From NCBI RefSeq assembly GCF_900005765.1, contig NC_041684.1, forward strand, positions 714,889-778,888: a stretch of DNA of 64,000 bases, given 5' to 3'. The notes below the pieces were generated by a model. That model did no database searches, had not been told where the DNA came from, and was given only the letters and a program-made list of their open reading frames with translations. Position numbers and translations under genes: made by a program. The stretch comes from Plasmodium relictum (Eukaryota > Apicomplexa > Aconoidasida > Haemosporida > Plasmodiidae). Numbering within the stretch: the stretch's first letter is position 1; the number at the start of each line of letters is the position of its first letter. Below, in pieces: positions 10,588 through 24,661 of this stretch.

Positions 10588-13500
10588 TATATGGATTTTT
10601 TTTAAATTCTTTTTTTTTTTTAACTTACAAATTACTACTATAACTAAAATTATTTTTGTTGTTTCTATTATAATTATAATTTATGCTATAATGATTTAAG
10701 CTTTTCTCATTAATATTATTCCAATTGTTCCTATAAGCTGCTACTGTTGTATTTGCATTATTTGTTGTTACATTGTTATTTAAATAATTACTACTTTGTT
10801 CTTTATCTTGAGATATAGCAAATCCTGGAGGGATATTAAAATTATTAGAGTTTATATTATAATAATTGCTATTATGGTATAACTGCTTATTTATAAAATT
10901 ATTTTGATTATTTTGTGTTGCATTGTTTAAATTATTAGTTTCTACTTTTCCAGTTAATGAAGAAGAAGTAGATGATGCTGTATTCTGTGAATTATTTGGG
11001 TGTACTTGGTTTTGTGAATATTGATTAATAGAAGCATTCATTAAATTTTGTTGATGCCCTGAATGCTTATTTTGATTATGCTGATTAGAATGTTGATTGT
11101 TTATATTATTTTTATTTTGAGTATGTTGAGTTTGCTTAACTGTTTGAATTTGAGGTTGTAATTGTAATTCATTTATATTTTTATTTATTTGTTGCTTATT
11201 TTTTATTTCTGCACATGATATACTTAAATTAGGGTTAATATTGTTTAGATTATTTAAAGATAAATTATTTATTCCGCTATTTGTATTTTCTGCACATAAA
11301 TTCATATTTGTTGAATTTTGATTTGAATTTGTTGGATTTTCATGTGACAGATTTAAAGGTTGAAGAGATCCAGATATTGACACTTCCCCTGAATTACTTA
11401 AATTATCATCATCTGTGTTTAACTGATTTTTTTTTACATTAACATTCATAAAATTTACATAACTATTCATATGCATATTATTACTGTGAGCGTATAAATT
11501 GTTCTCATCAAAATTGTCATAATTTATGTTGTAATTGAAATTGTTGTTATGAATACTATTACTTTTATTATAATGATTATTTATTAATCCATATTGTGGA
11601 ACTAATGCTTGTGTTGTATACCCATTATAATGCAAATTATTGTAAGGATAAGATAAATTAGTAAATGAGTAATTAAATTGATTAGCTAATCCTGGAGGAG
11701 AATTATATGAGCTGTATATGTTATTATTATTAAGATTATTCATACTCATGTTAATTAAATTCATGTTATTAACATCTGTGTTGGTATTTTTATTATTCAT
11801 ATTTGTAACTGTGTTATTATTATTATTATTTGATGATAAATTATTATTTAAGGAATTTTGTTGACTCTGTAAAATTTTTTGAGAAATTTGATTCGGTTGT
11901 AAAGAACTAGAATCTTCTACTTCTTGATCATAATTTTTATTTTTCAACGTGCTCTGAACATATTTATTATTTTTTCCATTAATTAAAACAGATGATGTAG
12001 CATCCTGAGGTGAAGATGACTGGTTAATAAATACAACTGAAGAGTTATTTAATAATTGTTTTGCATTTTGGCCAGTATTTATCGAATTTTGCATCTGTTG
12101 ATGATTGGAAGATGAGGATGCTTCAGTTTTGGATAGAGATATATTTTGTGATTTGGTATTTATATGAGAATTTTTACTGGATGATGAAAATATTGATCTT
12201 TGTTTGTTATCATTTAGGATATCATTGTTATTATTGTCTTCTCTTTTTTTATTATTTTTAAAATCTATTTGTTTTATTTCCTTATCCTTTTGTTCTCTCA
12301 TATCATTACCATTTTCATAATTCCTTTTGTCATCTTTACGTAATGATGGATGATTGTTATCATTTATTGCTAAGGATTCTACACTATAATTTTTTTTTAA
12401 GTTACTTTTTTTTTTGTTTTCTGATATAATTTTGTCATTATTTTCTTCATTATTATTACTAATATTGTTATTACTATTATTTTTTACATCATCTATTTTA
12501 TTTTCTGGTACGATATCAATGTTTTCTATATGATCTCCACTTATATTTATATTTCCGAAAAATATCTTTTTGTTTATATTTGCCATTAAAGATATATTTG
12601 GCATATAAATTGGTATTTTGTTTTTATCTTTTCCATATTTATCGTCAGATATCGTTTTCTCTGGTAAAGCTTTTTCAATATTTTCCGATATTTTATTCAT
12701 TTTACTTTTACCTCTTTTAGAATCAAAAGACATGGGACTTTTCGATTTCATAGATGTATTATTGTTTAAAATATTTTTATCCTGATCATTTTTTTTCTTT
12801 TTCCTTTTTTTTTTTTCTTCCGTAATTTTTTTATTGGGAGTTAATTCTTTCTTCTCTGAGTTATTTTCGTTACTATGACTTTTATCCTTTTCTATTTTCA
12901 TTTTATTTTCATTTCCTTTTTTAATTTCTATATCTTCTTTACTTTCTATCATTCCTTTGTTATTTTTTTTATCCTCATTAGAATGTATTGGGTTGATAGA
13001 ATCATTGTTTATAATTTTAAGTTTTTTGTTAATGGCTTCATTTCCTTTTTTAACCATTTTACTATAGCTTAATACATTAATTTCTTCATTTTCATTTCCT
13101 TTACAATCTGGTGTATTTTTTTCTTCTTTTGTTGAATCGTTTTTATTTAACTTCTCATTATATTTACTACTGCTATTATTTTCAGCGGATATACTCAAGT
13201 TTCCTGATATATCTTCTTTTTTTTTTTGTTTCACTGATTTATTACTGCTGATTAATCCCTTTTTATTCACATTATTATATTCCTTAATATTTTGATCTTT
13301 TTTTAATCCTTCTTTTACATTTTCATCTTTTTTTGTTATAACTGAGTTATTTATTTTCTCATTTTCATTAGAAATACTACTTCCTTTTGTTATAATAGAT
13401 ACCCATAATTTTTCTGGTTTAGTATTTTTAATAGGAATTAATTGGCATTTTGATTTTTTTTTTTCCTTTATTTCATTTTTTTCTTCACGAATATTATTTA

Positions 13501-14977
13501 ACGTACTTGATACATTTTTTTGGTTTTCATTATTTTTATTTTCCTCTATTGGAGATTGTTTAATAGTGTTATTTACTATAGAAGCATAAGATGCATTATA
13601 ATTCGTTTTTTCACTTAATAGTTTTGTATCCGCATCTTTTTTATTATTATCATTTTTCTCGTTGATAGTTACATCATAGTTTAATTTTTGCCCGGTATAT
13701 GGATTATATTCAAGATCTATACTATTTTTGCTGAATGTTCTCTTTTTTCTAAAATTTTTTTTGCTCAGATATCTTTTCTTTTGATTTCCTTTAGTATAAT
13801 TATTGAAGTAATTATTTCCAGAATTATATAAATTTAATTTATTATTTAAGATAGAATATCTTTGCTTTACATTTCTTGAAACTAAGCTATCATTTAATGG
13901 CTTATTATATCTATTATAATTTTTAAAATATTTATCATGATGATTAAAATTATTATATCTTGGAAAATTGTTACCGTGTCCACTTGCTATATTTGTAGTG
14001 AGAGGATTTTTACTTTTAAAATCCTTTTTACTAAAATGCTCTTCATTTGACTTGTATCCTTTTTTATTATCTTCTAATTTAAGATTTTTTTTGTCAAAAT
14101 AATTAAAATGATTATTTTTATTACCTTTTTTGTTTAACAATTCATCTTTATTTTTAAGAAAATTTTCATCATTTATATTATCTGATTCTTTAGACAAATT
14201 TTGTTTCTTTTTATTTTCTTTTTCTTCCAGAGAACAATTCAAAAAATCATCATAACTTTCATTTACACTATTTTTTTTTTCTTCTGTTTTTATTCCTTTC
14301 TTTTTTTTACCTTTTTTATTTTTTATGTCTTCATTTTCTATTCCTAATTTTTTATTTTCTATATTCTGATGTTTGCTTGAAACTTCTATCTTTTTCTTTT
14401 CTTTTACGCCTTTTTCTTCATGTATATTTTTATTAATTTCATGTATCATAGAAGTATTTTCATTCTTTTTATTTATATTCGAAAAATAACTATTTTTGTT
14501 ATTATTAGGAAAAGTCTTTTTTTGACCTGTTGCATCAGCATTTAATGAACTTTTATTTTTTCTTAGATCTTTTTCTTTTGAATTAAATTCTTTTGAAAAT
14601 AATTTCTCTATTTTCTTATTGTTTTTTTTTCCTAAAATATTTTTTTTACTATTTTTTTCAGTAGGCTTCTTACTTTTTTTGCTTTTCACCAATTTCCACA
14701 ATCCTTCTTCTTTTCCTTCTTTAGATTCCATTATATTACATAATTCTAATTGAATTTTTTCAATATCAAATTTGTATAAACTAATAAAGTTGTAAACATC
14801 TTCTTTATTATAACCATAATAATCTAAAATTGGTGAAATAATTTCAATTAATTTTTCAGTTCTTGGAGAATAGCATGATTTATCATCTATTTTCTTTTTT
14901 GATAATGAACTCCATTTATTTTTATTTATATTTTTTAATGTTATAACCATTGTTTCGTTACTATCTATTTTTTCCAT
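10162..14977 (-). CDS. Large Asn/Gln-rich protein with UBA/CUE-like N-terminus and PPG-hydrophobic motifs
   Basis: Three exons (14977-10629, 10476-10277, 10175-10162) give 1,520 residues. The last two exons keep phase with GTAAGT donors and end in MWNREE. Residues about 35-90 look like a three-helix UBA/CUE domain followed by a short basic W-LVKSKKSKK stretch, an arrangement reminiscent of yeast Def1-type proteins (inference). The rest is low-complexity: Lys/Asn/Glu-rich in the first two thirds, Asn/Gln/Ser/Tyr-rich, prion-like, in the last third. Three PPG-hydrophobic motifs sit in that last part (SPPGLA near 11690, IPPGFA near 10830, TPPGLQ near 10380). PPG followed by a hydrophobic residue is the known ligand of GYF domains, which suggests a post-transcriptional regulator. 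No catalytic domain was seen. Confidence 0.8.
10549..10580. repeat. (TA)n microsatellite in an intron
   Basis: Dinucleotide tract in the first intron of the Asn-rich gene, between its exons ending at 10629 and starting at 10476. Confidence 0.93.
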
Positions 14978-15045
14978 TATTAAAATAAATTTATATATGC
15001 ATATTTTTTTTTTTTAATTATTTTTTTTAATTGTATTATTTTTAA

Positions 15046-15048
<3 letters not shown>

Positions 15049-15101
<53 letters not shown>
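15049..15101. repeat. (TA)n microsatellite
   Basis: About 26 dinucleotide units just upstream of the Asn-rich gene's start codon, probably in its 5' UTR or promoter. Confidence 0.95.
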
Positions 15102-15103
<2 letters not shown>

Positions 15104-15272
15104 TTACTTATAAAATTATTTATCCGAATATTTATATAAGGAAAGTCTTTTACTTTCTTTAAAATTATTCTAGATATATTCTATAATTATAAATATTTTT
15201 TTCTTTCCTCTTTATTATTTTATTATATCTATATTTATTATTTCTATCTTTATTTGACAAATATTAAAAAAA

Positions 15273-15280
<8 letters not shown>

Positions 15281-15350
<70 letters not shown>
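15281..15350. repeat. (TA)n microsatellite, longest clean one in the window
   Basis: Near-perfect TA dinucleotide tract, with a small phase slip near 15340, inside the divergent spacer. Confidence 0.95.
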
Positions 15351-15549
15351 AAACTTATTAGTAATGTATAAAAAAAAAAAAAAAAAGTAATATAAATAAA
15401 AACTAATATATTTCTAATTATAACTTTTCTTTGTTTTTTTATTATTTATAAATATACATTTATTTCTATTTGTCTTAGATAATATAATGAAACCCTTTTT
15501 TTTTTTTTTTTTTTATAAATTCACATATATATATAATTTACATATAGTA

Positions 15550-15552
<3 letters not shown>

Positions 15553-15601
<49 letters not shown>
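15553..15601. repeat. (TA)n microsatellite
   Basis: Third TA tract of the divergent spacer; it is followed by a shorter one near 15609-15623. Confidence 0.95.
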
Positions 15602-15604
<3 letters not shown>

Positions 15605-15994
15605 TTAATATATATATATATATTATGTTTTTTATTTTTCCTCTATTAATTCCATGTAGAGAAATAAAAACAAAATAAAATATAAGTTTAAAATGTTTTA
15701 CAGGTAAATATCATTAATGTTCATTATAATAATATTAATTTTCATTTTTAAAAATAAAAATGTAAGGAAAAAAAAAAAGAAAAACACATATATATGTATT
15801 TATTAAAATACATATGAATGTGAAGTGTAAACTATTAATTGCATACTTATAAAAATGAATTAAAATTTATTACAATATATAAACAAAAATTAAAAAAAAT
15901 GATTATATGCATTTACTTTTTTATAAACATTTTCAAAACGATACAACTTATTTATAAGAAATAAATAATAAGAGTTTTTATAAATATAAATATA

Positions 15995-16032
<38 letters not shown>

Positions 16033-18707
16033 TAAATATTAATAAATAGGAAGTACTCTATTTTATATTTGAAGTTTCATTAGGATTTTTTTTTTATATA
16101 TGATGCATTTTTTTTTTTTTTTTTTTTTTGTTATATTTTACATATTAAATGTTTAAGTAATTTATAACATAAGTTTTTACAAATATTAAAAAAATGCTAT
16201 GTCGTATTAACTGTAAAATAAAAATAAATATAAAAAAATGAAATAAAAAATTTAATAATTTTTTTTTTTTTTTTAATATATAAATATACATTTATTTTAT
16301 ATTTTGTTAATTGTTATATATCAAAATTACATTTTTCACCGGAGGTATACATATATATGTTTATATTTTATATATATATTTATATTTAAATAAAATTCAC
16401 TTAACAATTTATTCAAAGCACGAATTCATAGAATTTTACAAAGCCAAAAAAAAAAAATAAATCATTTTTTTTTTTTTATATTTATAAAAATACAAGCGGA
16501 CATGCATAGCAATTTGTTTTTCATTTTATTATGTAGTTTTTTTTTTTTTTTTTTTCACAGCTTTGACACAATAAAATTCATATATTGCTTAATAATTATA
16601 AAATACATTATTATTTACATAAAGAAAAAATATATCTTTTTTATTAGCATTTTTTTTGTATCTTTTTTTTTTTTTTTAAATCCTTTATAGTATGTATTAT
16701 TAATATCACTAAAAACCTTTCAGAAATACTTAAATTTAAATACTTAAATTTTCAATTATGAAAAAAAAATTAGTGGATGAATAGATAATTGGATGAATAA
16801 AAAAAGAAAATTTACTTCATAACTTTATTATATACTAATCTTAATTTTAATTTTAATTTTACTATATTATTTTTATCCTAGGATAAAGTAATATATATAT
16901 ATATATATTTGATAAAAATAAGATTGATGAGTTTTTTTTTTATAAATTTTTTTTTCTTTTTATAAATAAGTGTATGTACAATCTTAAAGAGTAAATTGTT
17001 ATTTTTCAAACTATTAAAAGTGTAATAAAGAGAAAAATAGAATTCGTTAATATAAAAAAAAAAAAAAAGATATAAAAAAAAATTTTAAACGCACACAAAT
17101 AAATTTTGCGTATACTTATGTATAAAGTTGCACGTGCTTAATATTATAAAAAAATTGCTCCATTTCTTGTGTATTCTAAAATATTTTAAAAAACATGTAT
17201 TTCTTGTAAACTAAAATTTAAAAAAAATTAAATTACTCATTATTCATTTTTGCTTATAAAGTATCTAGGCATGCAAACTTAATTTCATTAAAAATGTGTA
17301 TTCACAAAAATCATATTTTTTTTCTTTTATATTTTTTCTTTTTGCCAATCCATTTAAAATAACCATTTAAATATATATTTCTATATGTGTATTAATATAA
17401 TATATATATATACATATATGTAATTATTGTAAGACATTTGATTAGTAAATAAAAATGTAATTTTTTACCATCCCTAAAAGTTCTTCAGAAGCAATTTATA
17501 TAGAAATTTATTCCTTTTACGTATTATTGTGATCAGAAAAAAAATAAAAAATAATATAAAAATTTATTCATCAAAAAATAAAAAATTTCTAAAATCATGA
17601 ATAAATTTTAAAAATTTAGATAATAAAAAAGCGAAGAAAATAGTAGAGGGTCTCTAAGAACAAATAAAAATAAATAAAATTTTAAATGTCTTTTTTGGAT
17701 TTAGACTACATAGTGGCTTAATTTATATTTTTTTTTAACATCATTTCCTTTCATAAGATATAACACCAGTTTTTTGAATTGAAATAAAAAAATATTTTAT
17801 TTTTTTTGCAATCCATTCCTTCTACAATATTTTCAAAAAGAAATGTAAAGTCAAAAATTTTAAATATAAAAAAAATAATGCAAAAAAAAATTGAATATAA
17901 AAAAAAAATTTCTAATGTATTCATTTGCTTTTTAATGTAGAAGAAATATTCTAATATAATCCACTTTTATTTTAACTATGACTACTACAAATTTTCTTTT
18001 TTTTTTTTTTTTTTGATTCTTAAATATTATATTTTTATAAAAAAATAAAATATATACTAATCGTTTTACATTTTTTTCCTATTCTTTCATTAATTCGAAT
18101 TCATGCACATATATTTATGAAAATCAATTTTTTTTTTTTTCTGAAATAAATACATATAAGATCTGTTTTAAAATTTTAACAACGTAGTTAAATTGAAACT
18201 TGTTCGTTGAAAGGAATATCTTAGTGTTAAAAAAAAAAAAGGATAAAAAGTTAATGTTTTAAATTAATTCAAAGTTCTTAAATCATGAATATAGCAGAAA
18301 AACCCAAAGCTTTCTTTATTTGTAAATTTTTATTTTTTTATTATATTTTTAAAAGGCCTTCTTTCCCATTTGATCCATTAGTACATTAAAAAAGGAAAAT
18401 AAAATATATAATTATAAAAAAAAAAAATAATAGTAAAAAATACAACTAAAAATTTTTAATATAAATATATAAAAACAACAGATATATTAAATATGATTGA
18501 TAGCATAATAAAAATTTAAATATTAAGAATAATAAGAAAAAGACTTTTTTTTGTATTCGCTTATGAACAATAAAGAAAAATATTTTATTATAGAATAAAA
18601 ATATATTAAAAAATATATATGAAATAATATAATTATATGAATATAATTGTATGTACATATATATATATATATATAAAACAAGTATTTTACACCCAAAATA
18701 GAACAAT

Positions 18708-21700
18708 ATGTTAGGAAATATTAATAAAGTTTTGGGTTTGGGGAGTTTTCTTTTTTATATATATATCAATTCATAAAAAAAAAATTATATATGATTATTA
18801 ATTTAAATATTTCTTTTGCTATTATTTTTTTTTATAGAAGTGTAAAATAAATAATAAAAAAATTCCATATGTTTGTATTATTCAAATATTAGGCTTAAGT
18901 TATTACGGACAAAGTGTGTGCTTATATATACATGATGTATGTTATTTTATAAAAAAAAAAAAAAGTTATAATAATGTAAATATATTTTTCTTATCATTTA
19001 TAAAATTTTTTATAGTTTTTCCCCTTTTTTTATATTTTAATACCACCAGAAGAAAAGAGAAGTAATAAATTTAGAAATAAAAAAATAAGATTCATATATA
19101 TATATAACTTATGTTGCTATATATTTAGTAAAATTATCAAAAATTTTTTAGATGAAAGATTGGAAATAGAACTATGTGAATTTTTAGAAGAAGAACATAG
19201 CAAATTAAAAAAGGATAAAACAAATAATGTATGCATATATAATATCGAAAGAGTAAAAAAAAAATGTATTTATGGTTATAATGAAGAATCAGAAGAATTT
19301 TTAAAAATTTATTTTTTAAATCCAAATAGAGTTAATTATTTTGCTAGATTACTAAAAAAAAAATTATTTAAAAATAGAGTATGGGACTTATATGAAGTTC
19401 ATATAAATTACATGCTACATTTTTTATGTATGAAAAACATATATGGATGCTCAGAAATATATGTTGATAAAAATATTTGTTTTAGAAAAGAATTTTTCAA
19501 TGAAATAAATTTTCAATGTTCTATGAAGGAAGATAAATGGAATATAAAAAAAAAGTATAACATTGAAAATATCAAAAGTAACAAATATTTAGACATAAAT
19601 GCTCCTACTCTCTTCACTAACAAAACAACAAATGTTAATTTTTCTCATTTAAAAAGAGAAACATCATATGATATTGAATGTGATATAAAGCATCAACATA
19701 TTTTGAATAACATAATTTATTCATATGAATTTCAAAAAAATAAAATAAAATGGAAAAAAGAATTGTGTTTTAATTTACCTATTAATCACTTAGATTCTTT
19801 TTCAAAATTGTGGATTAAGGAAAAAAATAGATGTAAAAATTTGGATTTTAATATAAAAAAAGAAATTTTTTATTTTGAAAATAATGAAGATGAATTAAAC
19901 TATAATTCTTTCGATATACTGACTGATAGAACTAAAAAATTGTTCGACATTTTTTTAAAATTTATGAGTAAAAGAGGAATAGAAGAAGGAGTTAAAGAAA
20001 AAGAAGAAATGGCTGGAGAAAAAGGGGAAACGAATAAAACGATAAAAGGGGTTAGAGAAAAAAGAGAAGTATCTATAGAAAAAGAAGAAAGAAACAAGGA
20101 AATAGAAGAAAAGAAAGAGAAGCAAGATATTTCTTATCCTGCATTAACAGAGAAAAATTCGATTTTTAATAATAGTAGCATTTTATGTGATAATATTATA
20201 AATACCAATCAAATTATGAATTCAGATAATAATTTAAATTATATAATAAATAATAATATTATAAGAAACAACAAATTAAATAGCAATAACTCAAATTCAA
20301 AAAATACTGAAAATTCGGACTCATTCAATGAACTTAAAAAATTATTTACTAATTCAGTTAATTTCTCGGAATCTTATATAGAAAAAAACGACAAAAAAAT
20401 TTTCGACAGGACAAAAGGTATTCTTACTCCTAGTATTGGTAAGAAGGATGAAAAACTAGAAGAAAATATTTTAATTAATCATAATGAGAAAAATAATAAC
20501 TTCATAACTGAAAATAAGAAAAAATTATATTTAAATAATAACAACCATAAAATGAATTTAAAAACCAATTTATCACACTCTTACTTACTTAATGAAAAAC
20601 AAAAGGAAACTTTTTTAGAAAACAATAATAAAAGAAAATGTATAGCATCTTTGAAGATTAATAATGTAAGAAAAGAAGTTATTAGATATGTTTATAAAAA
20701 AAAAGCACCAAAAATAAAAAGATGTTATGCCATTTATGATGATTTAACAATAAAAAATAAATGTACTAATGGTGAAAATGAGTGCTGTAAAAATGTTGTT
20801 TTTAAAAATAAGTTGAAATTAATAAATAACAGTAAAAATATATCTAATAGCAAAAAAAAAAAGATAAATATAAAGTATGGAAGCTTATTTTTCCTTGAAA
20901 TTTTAACTGAAATAAAAAATGAAAGTTGCTATTCATCCAATTACAATGATGATGAAATAAAGGCTGTTTTTTATTTAATAAGAGATGAAAGATTGATGAA
21001 TTATTATGAAGATTATAATAATTGCATAGGTATTATAGCTACTAAGCCATTTCCTGATATCCTAAATTCTTTTAAAGAAAATGAAAAAAAAAAAGAAAAA
21101 AAATTAGGATTGTGTTCAAATATGAATTATAATAAAGGTGTTTATATTTGTAGTGAGAAATTTACAGAGAACCAAGAAAAAGAAAACATAGTAAATATGA
21201 TAAAAAAGGAATCATCATCGGATAACGAAAAAAATAATGATTTCTTAAATGATAATCAAATTTTTTATAATTTTTATATTGATTATGATAATATTAGTAT
21301 TTGTGTAGTTGAAAATGAAATAGAACTTATAAAAAAATTAATTGATAAAATTAATTTTTATTCTCCGTTAAGCATAATTTCTTATGAAAATGATAAATAT
21401 AATGTTAATTATATTAATCAGAGATGCCTAGCTTTGAAAATAGGAAATTTTTATAAACAAATTAGTAAGTTAAATGATCAAATAAATTTTAATGACTTAA
21501 ATAACATATATAATAAAAACATAAAAGGTAAGGTAATTGAGAGTTTGTATAAATTATCCAATATTTCTAATAATTCTTTTGAAAATTTATGTAAGCATTA
21601 TTTAAAGGTAAATTTGCCCAGTATCAACAAATACACTTTATATTATTGGTATAGCTTTTGTAAAAAACAACAAAATGATAATTTAATGATCCCAAATAAT

Positions 21701-24661
21701 AAATTAACAAATGATACTAATAACCAATATGCATATTTTCCATATAGATATATAACTGTAAAGTATTATTTAATGAGAATATATTTTTTACTATTAATAT
21801 ATGACAAAATAGAGTTTTTAAAAAAAAAAATGAATTTTTGTAAATATATTCATGTAGATTTTTTATCCTTAATTAATAGGGGATCTCAATATATTATAGA
21901 ATCATTTATTCTTAAAATGTGTTTGAAATATGATTATCTTTTATATTCTCCTTCTAATAAAGAAATATTTAATCAGAGGCCAATTTTGCATACACCTTTA
22001 GTACTACAGCCGAAAAGCTCGATTAATTTTTTTCCATTATTAGTTTTTGATTTTCATTCATTATATTCATCCATTTTGATTGCTTTTAATATTTGTTTTT
22101 CTACATGTATAGGAACATTAACTTTAAAAAAAAATAATAATGAAACAAATCAAGATGAAGTAATTTTGAAAAATATTCTAAAGGAAACATTTTCAACTAA
22201 TAAAGGCAGTAACTTCGAACAATCAAAAGAAGATTCTAATGATTTTGAAAACCATACATTTATTAAAATTAAATATCAAAATATTGAAAATGTATCATGT
22301 AATAATGTAAAGGAGAAAATTACTTCCAACAATATATTAGAACAAGTTAACTGTGATAACAAATATACAGAAGATTATTTTAATTATAATTATAAAGAAG
22401 ATTTTAGGGATAAAAAAAATTTTATTGTTGATAAAGAGGAAGAAGAAATACCCTTTGAATTTATAAAATTAGGTGTAAAAAAAAAAGATAAAAATATTCT
22501 GAATAAAATTAAAAATTTAAAGAGCAGTGATATTATTTTAACAAGTAATAATACATTGTATGTTAAAAAGCATAAAAGAAAAGGCATATGTTCTCTTTTT
22601 CTTGAAGATATTTTAAAAACTAGGATAATGTTAAAAAGATGTATTGAAAAATACGATAATAAGGTTACAGAAAGATTAAAAGAAAAGATAGCTAATCTAA
22701 AATTAATATTAAATGTTGCTGTTGGTTATATAGGAGCAAATTTTTCAGGAAGAATGCCGTGTGTTGATATATCTGAAAGTGTGGTTACTATAGGTAGGAA
22801 CTTTCTATTTTTCATAATTGAGTATATAAAAAAAAATTATAACTACGTACAAGTATTATATGGGGATACGGATTCTTTATTTTTATTAAATGAATCAGAT
22901 GATTTATCATATTCTTTTAAACTCGCTTATGATATTGTAAAAAATATAAATAATATTTTGCCAGAACCAATGTATTTAAATTTTGAAAAAATATATTTAC
23001 CTTCTGTACTTTTAACAAAAAAAAGATACTTTGGTTTTCTATATAAGAATGAAAAGGAAGAAAAACCAATTCTAGAATTAAAGGGATTAGAGAGTATAAG
23101 ATCAGATCAGTGCAATTTAGTAAAGAATATACTGATACAAAATTATTTTATTTTTTATTATTTTAGAAATAATTCTTATTTATCCTATTGTTGTTGTTGT
23201 TGTTATCTATGCAGGAATTTTTTTTATAATTTTATTTGTACATGTAAAGAATCGAATATTCACAAAACATATCCATGCTTTTTATCTAAAGTACTACAAA
23301 TAATTTTGCATTTGTGTAATAGTAACACATATAATAAGTTAGAAATATCAGAAGAATCAAATTTTAATGAAAATGATAAGATAAAATTTTATAATCAATT
23401 ATTGAGATTACTAAATTTTGATGAAAACAATATTTTGTTGAAAATTTTGAACTTTTTATATAAAGAAAAGTATTCCTTTTTACTTTACATATTTACGAAC
23501 TTTAATGATAAGGCTTTAAAAGAAGAGATTGAAAAAATAATAGCAAAAAACTATACAAAAATAAATAATAAAAAAAGTGATTGCTGCTTAACTAATCCTT
23601 ATAATATTTTTAAATTTTGTTTATGTGTAAAAGAAATTGATCAAAATAGTAAATGCTGCAAAAATAAATGCTTCTGTAATATAAAACAAGGGATATTTTT
23701 TTTTAATGAAAAAAATGATAAAATGAATTATGTTTTTAATACAAAAATTTTTTACTCTCATTTGTCATTACAATTAAAAAATATTATAAGAGAATTGTTT
23801 AATCAAATTTACGATAATAAAATTTCTTATGACAATTTTATAATATATAAAAAAGTAAAATTAGGTTTATATAAAGAGCAGCAAGGAAATCAAAGAAAAG
23901 CATCCTTGCCACCACAAGCAGTAGTTGCTAAAAAAATTTTAAAAAAATTTCCTTACTTTATTATTTTATATAAAGACAAAATTCCCTATATTATTACTAA
24001 AAAATTAAAAGAAGATAAAATTTATAATTCAGTATCTCATCCATTTTTTATTAAAGGAATACACAAATCTTGTATTTATCTTGAACATTTTGATTATAAG
24101 TCTAGTTCTAAAGAAAATAAAAAAGAAGAAGCATCATCAGATAAAATTTGTGAAAATAATAAAATTTCCTCTAAGGAAAATTTAAAAAAAAAAAAATTAA
24201 AAGAAATAAATTTTGAGTATTATATACAAAACTTAATATTACCACCACTTGAAAGAATGCTAAACTTATTACCTTTTCATTCTATAAACATAAAGGAAAT
24301 CTTTTATAAAACAAAAAGACAATACAACTATAATAATGAAAGACTAGAATTTTCTTCAGGAAATTCTCATAATACAAAAAATATTTTAAAAAATAACAAA
24401 AAAGTAAAAAGTAAAATAAAAATAAAAATAAATGAAGATGAAGACAAAAAAATACAAAAAAAAATAATTAAAAGTTATGTAGAAATAAGTAAGTCTCAAA
24501 ATATAATAAAAAATTTAAATAAGATTTGCTTAATGTGCTCTAATTCAGAAATGGGAGCTTTAGCTTGCCAATATTCAGTACACTGTAAAATATTTTTTAA
24601 AAAAGTAATATTACAAGAAAATATTTCAAAGAATCAAGAGATTATAAAACGGTTTATGTGA
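18708..24661 (+). CDS. REV3: DNA polymerase zeta catalytic subunit
   Basis: Translesion B-family DNA polymerase. Model: exons 18708-18728 (least certain), 18838-18936, 19016-19061 and 19152-24661, about 1,891 residues. The small 5' exons restore the family N-terminus (LGLSYYGQSVCLYIHD, then FYILIP). Polymerase motif A is DFHSLYSS at residue 1022 (position 22049), where the family has SLYPS. Motif B is LKLILNVAVGYIGANFSG, the Rev3-specific form. Motif C is YGDTDS at residues 1292-1297, so both catalytic aspartates are present. The C-terminus keeps one cysteine cluster, CLMC-x9-C-x5-C from residue 1848, matching the CysB 4Fe-4S site that binds accessory subunits; the preceding CysA zinc site is not apparent. 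Long Asn/Lys insertions lie before and between motifs, and a Cys-rich insertion follows motif C. Confidence 0.93.

Larger units (their letters stand above)
14978..18707. other. Long divergent intergenic region
   Basis: About 3.7 kb separate two divergently transcribed genes, the longest gene-free stretch between two identified genes in the window. It consists of poly(T), poly(A) and several long (TA)n tracts. Apparent small open frames here are made of Ile/Tyr/Phe/Lys repeats and end at random. I see no tRNA-like or GC-richer island. It is presumably a bidirectional promoter with long untranslated regions. Confidence 0.65.

Noticed and set aside
14978-18707. Possible centromere, because of the long extremely A/T-rich spacer
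   Set aside because: Plasmodium centromeres are compact, extremely A/T-rich tandem-repeat cores; here the region is a mixture of homopolymers and TA tracts like other spacers, and the syntenic falciparum centromere, as I recall, lies elsewhere on the chromosome.
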